DNA of 64,000 nt from Clostridiales bacterium (GTDB taxonomy: Bacteria > Bacillota > Clostridia > Peptostreptococcales > Anaerovoracaceae): NCBI GenBank assembly GCA_015243575.1, contig CP042469.1, forward strand, positions 4,554,929-4,618,928, read 5' to 3'. The stretch's first letter is position 1, and each line of letters begins with the position of its first letter. The notes beneath the pieces are model-generated. The model was not told the DNA's origin and did not search any database. It was given only the letters and a program-made list of their open reading frames with translations. The position numbers and the translations under genes were made by a program. This document shows, piece by piece, positions 57,721 to 64,000 of this stretch.

Positions 57721-60264
57721 ATGAAGACAAAACAATTAAAAGAGGATCTATTCTGGGTAGGAAATCAAGATCCTGACTTAAGAATATTCGATATCATCAT
57801 GTACACCGAATTCGGTACTTCCTATAATTCCTATGTTCTGAAGGGTTCGGAAAAAAGTATGGTTTTTGAAACCTCCAAGGCAAAGTTCTCTGAGGATTAC
57901 CTGGAGAAGCTCACGGGGATCATTCCTTTGAATGAAATCGACTATATTATCGTGAGTCACACAGAGCCGGATCACAGTGGGACTATTGAAAAGCTTTTGG
58001 AGATCAATCCAAAACTGAAACTTGTCGGTACGTCGGCAGCGATCAACTTTATGAAGGAGATCTGCAACAAGGACTTCAATAGTGTAATTGTAAAAGATGG
58101 GGACAAGCTTTCCCTTGGAAATAAGACACTGAAGTTCATCAGTGCTCCCAATTTGCACTGGCCGGATACCATGTTCACCTTTGTTGAAGAGGATGGAATT
58201 TTGGTGACCTGCGATGCCTTTGGCACCCACTACTCGCTGGAAGGGATCACCAATGATACCGTCGCAAGCAAAGAAGATTACATGAGTTCTCTGAAATACT
58301 ATTTTGACTGCATCATGGCACCGTTTAAACCCAACGTCCTGGACGCGGTCAAGAAGGTGCAGGATCTGGATCTCCAGATGATTCTTACCGGACACGGTCC
58401 GGTGCTCATTGACAATCCGCAGGAAATCATTCATTTATACAAGGAATGGGCGACGGAAACCAATCCGAATTCTAAGAAAACAGTTATTATCCCTTATGTG
58501 AGCGCCTACGGTTATACGAAGATGATTGCAGACAAGATTACGGAAGGGATAAAAGCCTTCGGGGATATTGATGTAAGGCTTTACGATATGGTCTATGATG
58601 ATACGGCAAAGGTTTTGGACGAGATGTATTGGGCAGATGGAATCCTATTTGGCACGCCTACCATGGTTGGAGAAGCACTGAAGCCGATCTGGGATCTGAC
58701 AACGGCGATCTTTGCTAAGACACATGGCAAGAAAATTGCGTCAGCCTTCGGTTCTTATGGATGGAGTGGAGAAGGTGTTCCCAATATTATGGAACGGCTG
58801 AAGCAGCTGAATATGAAGCTTTACGGAGAAGGCCTGAAAATCAGATTCAAACCAAATGATGCGCAGCTTCAGGAGGCTTTCGAATTTGGCTATGGCTTCG
58901 GAGCATCCGTATTGGCAGGCAAGATTGTTGAAAATGTAAAACCCTCCAGTGCTCCCAAGAAAGTATGGAAATGCCTTGTTTGCGGTGCAGAGATTGAAGG
59001 AGAAGAACCACCGGAATCCTGCCCCGTTTGCGGTGTTGGACCGGATCAATTTACGGCGCTTGAAGTTTCTGATACTTCCTTTGTATCCGATAAAGCGGAG
59101 CGCTTTGTGATCATCGGAAACGGAGCAGCAGGAACTACAGCCTGTGAAGAAATCCGAAAGAGAAATAAAACGTGCAGTATTGAGATCATATCCAGTGAGA
59201 ATGTCATCGGATACAACAGACCGATGCTGACAAAGGGCATTTTGTCCGAGGTGGATCCCATTAACTTTTATATCAAGCCCGAGGAATGGTATCGGGAAAA
59301 GAATATTACCTTGACCCTTGGTACCACTGTAAAAGAGATTAAGAAGGAAACCAAGGAGCTGGTACTGGAAAACGGAGAGACCAGAGTCTATGACAAGCTG
59401 ATTCTTGCCACAGGAGCAGATTCTTTCATCCCTCCGATCAAGGGTGCGGGACAGGAAGGCGTTTTTGCAATCCGTACACTGGAAGGCGTTAATCAATTGC
59501 AGAAATTCCTGCAGACCGTAGAGAAAACCGTTATAATCGGCGGAGGCATTCTGGGTCTGGAGGCTGCATGGGAGCTGAAGAAGGCAGGAAAAGAGGTCAC
59601 GGTCATCGAAATGGCCCCCGTTATTATGGGTAGACAGCTGGATGAAAGAGGCTCTGCACTTTTGACAGCGGCAGCTGAGAAATCAGGAATAAAAGTCGTC
59701 ACTGGTGTTGGAATCGAAGAAATATCAGGAGACGGAAAAGCAGCCGGCGTGAAAATGGCTGACGGAACCTTAGTTGAAGCTGAGCTTGTCATCCTCTCCA
59801 CAGGAGTTCGCCAGAACATCGAGCTGGCCAAAGTCATCGGCATTGAAGCAGATCGTTCCATCAAGGTCAATGAGAAGATGGAGACCAGTGCAGAGAATAT
59901 CTACGCCTGCGGGGACTGCGCAGAATTCAACGGAGTCAATTATGCAATCTGGGGCCAGGCAGTTGAGATGGGTAAGGCAGCCGGCATCAACGCTGTTGGA
60001 GACGAATATCAATATGAGGCTTTTGTACCGTCAAATGCGTTCAGCGGCATGGGAACTACCCTATTTGCCGTCGGTGACAACGGGAAAGATCCTTCCAAGG
60101 TCTACAAGACATTTGAAGTTTATGACGGCGCCAAAAATACCTATGAGAAACTGTATTTTGTCAATAACAGATTCTGCGGAGGCATCCTGATGGGGGATGT
60201 GTCCAAGTCGGCAAAATTGCTGGAAGGATATAAAAACCAAGATCCTATTACAAAATTCCTATAG
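57721..60264 (+). CDS. Class F flavodiiron protein (with rubredoxin and NADH:rubredoxin reductase)
   Basis: The 847-residue soluble enzyme reduces O2 (or NO) to water with electrons from NADH in one chain. Residues 1-250 form the metallo-beta-lactamase-like diiron domain with SHTEPDHSG near 79. Residues ~251-400 are a flavodoxin domain (IPYVSAYGYTKMIADKI). A rubredoxin is at ~417-455 (CLVCG and CPVCG), and from ~460 to the end is an FAD/NAD reductase (VIIGNGAAGT, VIIGGGILGLEAA, CGDCAEF). This matches the class F design known from Clostridioides. The ATG at 57721 is 8 nt after AAGGAGG, and the one at 57700 precedes that site. It follows pyrG by 41 nt. Confidence 0.95.
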   Translation: MKTKQLKEDLFWVGNQDPDLRIFDIIMYTEFGTSYNSYVLKGSEKSMVFETSKAKFSEDYLEKLTGIIPLNEIDYIIVSHTEPDHSGTIEKLLEINPKLKLVGTSAAINFMKEICNKDFNSVIVKDGDKLSLGNKTLKFISAPNLHWPDTMFTFVEEDGILVTCDAFGTHYSLEGITNDTVASKEDYMSSLKYYFDCIMAPFKPNVLDAVKKVQDLDLQMILTGHGPVLIDNPQEIIHLYKEWATETNPNSKKTVIIPYVSAYGYTKMIADKITEGIKAFGDIDVRLYDMVYDDTAKVLDEMYWADGILFGTPTMVGEALKPIWDLTTAIFAKTHGKKIASAFGSYGWSGEGVPNIMERLKQLNMKLYGEGLKIRFKPNDAQLQEAFEFGYGFGASVLAGKIVENVKPSSAPKKVWKCLVCGAEIEGEEPPESCPVCGVGPDQFTALEVSDTSFVSDKAERFVIIGNGAAGTTACEEIRKRNKTCSIEIISSENVIGYNRPMLTKGILSEVDPINFYIKPEEWYREKNITLTLGTTVKEIKKETKELVLENGETRVYDKLILATGADSFIPPIKGAGQEGVFAIRTLEGVNQLQKFLQTVEKTVIIGGGILGLEAAWELKKAGKEVTVIEMAPVIMGRQLDERGSALLTAAAEKSGIKVVTGVGIEEISGDGKAAGVKMADGTLVEAELVILSTGVRQNIELAKVIGIEADRSIKVNEKMETSAENIYACGDCAEFNGVNYAIWGQAVEMGKAAGINAVGDEYQYEAFVPSNAFSGMGTTLFAVGDNGKDPSKVYKTFEVYDGAKNTYEKLYFVNNRFCGGILMGDVSKSAKLLEGYKNQDPITKFL

Positions 60265-60362
60265 GCCTTAGCAGATAAAACTTTGGAAACTAAAGTAAAT
60301 TTATCGGGTACTGGCATAATGGATGAGCAATAACGCAACGAAATAAATAATAAATAAAAAAC

Positions 60363-60414
60363 AACACCTCATTCAGGCGGCATCTAGAAATATCCGCCCG
60401 AATGAGGTGTTTTG
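60363..60414. terminator. Bidirectional terminator
   Basis: AACACCTCATTC and GAATGAGGTGTT pair, with an inner GGCGG/CCGCC. It separates the converging flavodiiron and beta-helix genes. Confidence 0.88.
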
Positions 60415-60428
60415 TTTCGCGATCAAAG

Positions 60429-61619
60429 TTATTGCTGCAATAGGGCCTCCCATCGGGCAATTTTATCTTTCAGCTGCTCAATAAAGATCTGATGGCTGTA
60501 TTTTGCATGCTCAGGCTGTCTTGTCGAGCGCTCCTCCAATTTAGCAAGTGCTGCTTTTTCGAGCTGAAGTTCTATTTGCAGCTTGTTTGTAAGGGTAACG
60601 CCGGAACTCTCAGCGATTAGCATGACTGTTTTTTCCGGCAGGTCTTCAGCTTCGCGATCCCAATGATCACAACAACCAGTTAAGTTTCGGATAAAATTGT
60701 TGTCGGAGCCATTGTCAACAATGTCTTCTCCCGCATTGCACTCGATGCGGTTATGGTAGATGAGGCAATTTGAGGAATCTGGGGAGAGCGAGAGCCCGAT
60801 GCTATCGTTACAGCTGATTCGGTTATTCTGTATGATACTGTAGTCACTCATCACGTATAAGCCGATTTCGTTATTATGATTCATAATGTTGTCAGCTATG
60901 AACGTATTTTCAGGGGAGGAAAAGTTCGAGGTACCATTGACGGAGCTGCCGTTCCCTTTACTTTTATTTTCTATTGCGAGGCAGTCTCTGCCCAGAACCA
61001 CACCAACTCCGTTATAATGAGCACCGAATGCCGTGTTGCGATATGCAAGGCAATTTGCTCCAACGGCGGAAAAACAGCTCAGACCGCTGTTGCAGCCGTT
61101 ATTACTGATAAATGCATTCCCGGTGCTTTCCGTAAAGAAGGATTCGAAGCAATCGGCAATACAATCCCGTACTTTATTCTCAATGATCCAGTTATCGGTG
61201 CTTTCCGTTTCCAACAAAACTCCGAACCGAGTAAGACAGATCTCATTTTTCCAAACCAAATTTGCGGATGACCGCACGATATCAACGCCCCGCTCCGCTG
61301 CCTCTTTGATAATATTGGAGAGGATTCGGTTTGCGGAGCCAAAGATCACGACAATGCCGGCATATGCGTAATTTTGAATTTTTATTCCGCTGACTTCAAC
61401 GCCGGTTGTACCGAAAAGAAAGAAACCATTTGAAAGCTCACCGTAGCCGTCGAATACGACGTGCTGGTTTTTCGCCATGATACGAATATGGCTTTTGCTG
61501 ATGAAAACCGACTGGTTATAAACTCCTTCTTCGAGAATCAGAACATCCCCCTGAGAAACCTCGTCGGAGGCGATCAAAGAGGTGATGTTTGTTTCGGGCG
61601 ATACTTTGAAGATCGCCAT
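60429..61619 (-). CDS. Right-handed parallel beta-helix protein (NosD-like)
   Basis: The protein has 396 residues. Residues ~25-310 consist of short repeated rungs (for example NRILSNIIKE, NWIIENKVRDC, NTFIADNIMNHNNEIGLYV, YSIIQNNRISCNDSIGLSL) typical of NosD/pectate-lyase-like beta helices. The last ~65 residues are a charged helix, probably a coiled coil (LEKAALAKLEERSTRQPEHA). There is no signal peptide. Such proteins often bind or cut polysaccharides; the coil could mediate assembly, but the role is unknown. Confidence 0.83.
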   Translation of the reverse strand: MAIFKVSPETNITSLIASDEVSQGDVLILEEGVYNQSVFISKSHIRIMAKNQHVVFDGYGELSNGFFLFGTTGVEVSGIKIQNYAYAGIVVIFGSANRILSNIIKEAAERGVDIVRSSANLVWKNEICLTRFGVLLETESTDNWIIENKVRDCIADCFESFFTESTGNAFISNNGCNSGLSCFSAVGANCLAYRNTAFGAHYNGVGVVLGRDCLAIENKSKGNGSSVNGTSNFSSPENTFIADNIMNHNNEIGLYVMSDYSIIQNNRISCNDSIGLSLSPDSSNCLIYHNRIECNAGEDIVDNGSDNNFIRNLTGCCDHWDREAEDLPEKTVMLIAESSGVTLTNKLQIELQLEKAALAKLEERSTRQPEHAKYSHQIFIEQLKDKIARWEALLQQ

Positions 61620-61815
61620 AGTATCACGCCTTTCTATTCATTCAAACTCAGGCTGTTTCATGGCCATAACGCATCTGCCATGCAGCCGGGGTTAGGGAAG
61701 CACTGAATTGATCAAGTTTCCCTAGTACACTATATTCAAGGGAGAGCGATTTGTTGCGAAGCAGCTTGCTGAACCAGAATAAATGGAAAGAACCGGAAGT
61801 AAAGCAATTTAATAT
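61620..61815. other. Spacer between divergent beta-helix and GGDEF-EAL genes
   Basis: No gene is visible. TAGGGAA near 61692 pairs with TTTCCCTA near 61717, a hairpin without a T-run. The remainder is featureless up to the promoter at 61816. Confidence 0.45.
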
Positions 61816-61844
61816 TTGAATTATTAGTAGGGGGCATATATACT
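61816..61844 (+). promoter_or_regulatory. Promoter of the GGDEF-EAL gene
   Basis: TTGAAT at 61816 and TATACT at 61839 are spaced by 17 nt. The predicted transcript would begin near 61851, at the hairpin TACCTGC/GCAGGTA (61851-61881), giving a leader of about 110 nt. Confidence 0.75.
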
Positions 61845-61927
61845 AGTAGATACCTGCTTTGGCACTGCATTTCGGCAGGTACTTTGTGGAGATTTTGCTG
61901 CCAGCTTAACAAGTAATAAAAGGAGAC

Positions 61928-61948
61928 GTATCACTGGAGCAGTGATAC
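61928..61948 (+). other. Hairpin between ribosome-binding site and start codon
   Basis: GTATCACTG and CAGTGATAC pair perfectly around GAG. The AAAAGGAGA site (61918-61926) lies just before it and the ATG at 61963 just after, so the site and the start are 36 nt apart unless the hairpin forms. It may control translation of the c-di-GMP enzyme. Confidence 0.6.
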
Positions 61949-61962
61949 AAGAAGTACCACAG

Positions 61963-64000
61963 ATGAACATTATGAAGGATAAGAAAACGAAAAAAATGAT
62001 CGCTATCCTTGTGATTAGCTCGCTTTTTTTAATCGTTTCTGAATTGATCATATCACAAATGATCAGTACTGACTTTTCTATGTTGATGCAAAACCAGCGT
62101 CAAAGCTCGGTCAGCAAAATGGTTCATATGGCCTACAACACAATCGAGCCGATTCTCGATGACATGCGCCGCGGAATGCTGGACAAGACAGAGGCCAGAG
62201 AAGAAATCATAAATCTTGTTCGCAAAATGACCTACGAGGATGAGTACGGAAAAAATTACATATTTATGAGTTCTTATGATGGCGTAATGCTGGTGCAGCC
62301 CTTTGAAAACAGAAAAGAAGGATCCTATCAATGGGATCTACAGGATGTAAATGGTAAATATATCATTCGGGAGCTTGTGAAAGCTGCTAAGGAGACACCA
62401 TCCGGTGCTTATGTCTCCTATCATTACTATATGCCGGAAGAAAACCGTGTGGAGGAAAAGTTGTCATATGTAATGGGCATTCCGGAAATAGATGCCTATA
62501 TCGGCACGGGAATGTACCCTGAGAGCGCATATAGGGAGCTTGAAAAAGTGTTGAAAATTCAGCGATATGGGTTTCTTTTCATCACGATCAGTGTGATTAT
62601 TGCTGCGGCAATATATATTCGTATTTTAATTACAGCCAACGACAGACTTTCTGTTGAGATTCAGGAAAGGATGTATGCGGAAAGCAATATTAGGACCGTC
62701 TTTGACTCAATCCATGATACTGTAATGATTCATGACAAAGATGGAGTGATCCTCCAGGCAAACAAAAGAGCGGGCTCTTTATTTGGGATACCGGTAGATC
62801 GAATCACGGATTACAGCATTCCGCAGCTCTGCGCGGATGGTTATGAGGCCGATGAAAAGCTGCAGCAAGCGGATACTCTTGAGATGGCATCCATGGTCTT
62901 CGAATGGAAATTCAAACGGCCTAACGATGGCAATACCTTTGATGGAGAGGTAGCTTTGAGAAAAAGTATCTGGTCGGGTGACGAAGTAATCGTTTCTGTG
63001 ATCAGAGATATCAGTGAGCGAAAAAAGCATGAGGATGATATCAGATATCTGGCATATTGTGATTACCTGACTTCACTTTATAATCGTGTATATATCATGA
63101 ATGAACTGAGAAAGGAATTTGATGCTGCTGATGATGAAGGAGTAAGTGGAGCTATCCTGTTCATAGACCTTGATAATTTTAAGAAGATTAATGACAGCTT
63201 TGGCCACTTCTTTGGCGATGAAGTCTTGGTTGAACTTGCAGAGAGGCTTAGGGAGCTTGCAAATCCTAATCTGATTCCGGCAAGGATTGGTGGCGATGAA
63301 TTTGTTATCTTATATCATAATGCTGACAGCGCCAAAGCGGCCTTGGCGGCAGAGAATGTTCTTTCGGCGTTCCGAAAGCCGATCATGCTACGAGAAACAC
63401 CCGTACATATCACGTGCAGTATTGGTATCAGTCTCTTTCCTGACGATGGGCGATCCGTGGAGGATTTATTTAAGAAGGCTGACCTTGCGCTTTACAGTGC
63501 GAAGGACAAAGGAAAGGACAGTTTCTGTTTTTATGAAGAGATATTAAGCCTTGAGCTGCAATTCAAAAGTGAAATGGAAGAGCAGATGCGGCTTGCCTTT
63601 ACAAATGGTGAATTTGCGCTTCACTTCCAGCCAATGTTTGACATTAAAAGCCGGAGCATTAAGGGCTATGAGGCACTGATTCGCTGGAACAGTATAAAAT
63701 ATGGATCTGTTTCTCCTGAAGTGATGATTCCTCTGGCGGAGGAAATCGGGATGATCAAGCAAATTGGAGATTGGGTTATTGACAAATCGTTTGCCTTCGC
63801 ACAACAAACCCAGTTACAGGGACTCTACATTTCCTGCAATGTTTCGTCGATTCAATTGTCACAGAATGACTTTGTGGAGAATGTGCTTGCAAAATATGAT
63901 CAATATAAGTTGCAGAAAGGCAGTATTGCATTGGAAATCACAGAATCATGCTTAGTAGAATCCTTTGGTGAAGCATCTCAGAAGCTGACTTCTCTCAGGG
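61963..64000 (+). CDS. Membrane cache-PAS-GGDEF-EAL protein (3' end cut by window)
   Basis: The frame stays open to the window end (679 residues seen). A membrane segment at ~12-32 is followed by an extracellular single-cache sensor (~45-195; YGKNYIFMSSYDGVMLVQPF then DVNGKYI), a second membrane segment at ~201-222, a PAS domain (~240-350), a GGDEF domain with intact RIGGDEF near 440, and the start of an EAL domain (FALHFQPMFD, GYEALIRW near 568). It should both make and break c-di-GMP; which activity dominates cannot be told. The start could be the ATG at 61963 or 61972, or a GTG at 61942. Confidence 0.92.
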   Translation, partial: MNIMKDKKTKKMIAILVISSLFLIVSELIISQMISTDFSMLMQNQRQSSVSKMVHMAYNTIEPILDDMRRGMLDKTEAREEIINLVRKMTYEDEYGKNYIFMSSYDGVMLVQPFENRKEGSYQWDLQDVNGKYIIRELVKAAKETPSGAYVSYHYYMPEENRVEEKLSYVMGIPEIDAYIGTGMYPESAYRELEKVLKIQRYGFLFITISVIIAAAIYIRILITANDRLSVEIQERMYAESNIRTVFDSIHDTVMIHDKDGVILQANKRAGSLFGIPVDRITDYSIPQLCADGYEADEKLQQADTLEMASMVFEWKFKRPNDGNTFDGEVALRKSIWSGDEVIVSVIRDISERKKHEDDIRYLAYCDYLTSLYNRVYIMNELRKEFDAADDEGVSGAILFIDLDNFKKINDSFGHFFGDEVLVELAERLRELANPNLIPARIGGDEFVILYHNADSAKAALAAENVLSAFRKPIMLRETPVHITCSIGISLFPDDGRSVEDLFKKADLALYSAKDKGKDSFCFYEEILSLELQFKSEMEEQMRLAFTNGEFALHFQPMFDIKSRSIKGYEALIRWNSIKYGSVSPEVMIPLAEEIGMIKQIGDWVIDKSFAFAQQTQLQGLYISCNVSSIQLSQNDFVENVLAKYDQYKLQKGSIALEITESCLVESFGEASQKLTSLR

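Noticed and set aside
61851-61962. c-di-GMP-II or other riboswitch ahead of the GGDEF-EAL gene
   Set aside because: Two simple hairpins are visible but no conserved aptamer core that I can recognise.

Overview
The window reads as chromosome from a low-GC, Gram-positive anaerobe of the class Clostridia. The reasons are the gene order of the ribosomal superoperons, a zinc-type S14, an adenylate kinase with a four-cysteine lid, a class F flavodiiron protein, a c-di-GMP-I riboswitch and an ECF transporter behind rplQ. The family cannot be fixed from the sequence alone; something near the Anaerovoracaceae is a guess.

Layout. 1-9.9 kb: rplK(partial)-rplA, an L10 leader with attenuator, rplJ-rplL, then rpoB-rpoC with its own promoter. 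10-15.1 kb: the str operon rpsL-rpsG-fusA-tuf, in which a 556-nt gap before rpsG holds three copies of a structured repeat. 15.1-24.3 kb: a cell-surface and signalling block separates tuf from rpsJ. It holds a c-di-GMP-I riboswitch with a terminator, a 1514-residue SLH surface protein, a LUD protein, a response regulator fused to CheX, a second CheX, and on the minus strand a WG-repeat/stalk-domain protein. 24.7-41.3 kb: the full S10-spc-alpha superoperon from rpsJ to rplQ, including secY, adk, map, infA, rpmJ and rpoA. A fourth copy of the repeat sits between map and infA. 41.4-45.3 kb: a lipoprotein, a fused EcfA1-EcfA2 ATPase, EcfT and a QueT-like S component. 45.4-50.3 kb: two YkuD transpeptidases, trmB, a minus-strand aminotransferase and an M23 peptidase. 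50.3-53.3 kb: a tRNA-Gly(CCC) with a duplicated 3' flank, a decayed coding fragment, and a C1q-like gene and a patatin gene flanked by two matching arrays of DnaA-box-like sites. 53.3-64 kb: ferredoxin, cupin, threonine-aldolase-like enzyme, pyrG, class F flavodiiron protein, a beta-helix protein, and a GGDEF-EAL protein that runs off the end.

How the parts connect. Most of the window is the translation and transcription core. The accessory genes centre on surface, peptidoglycan, oxygen defence and c-di-GMP: a turnover enzyme at one end and a c-di-GMP riboswitch on a surface protein further in.

The strongest undescribed signals are (1) a ~120-nt structured repeat ending in AACAAGCAAG, directly ahead of rpsG and infA, whose stems are kept by compensatory changes; and (2) two arrays with identical spacing, made of inverted DnaA-box-like sites around a 14-bp palindrome, flanking a 2-kb segment.
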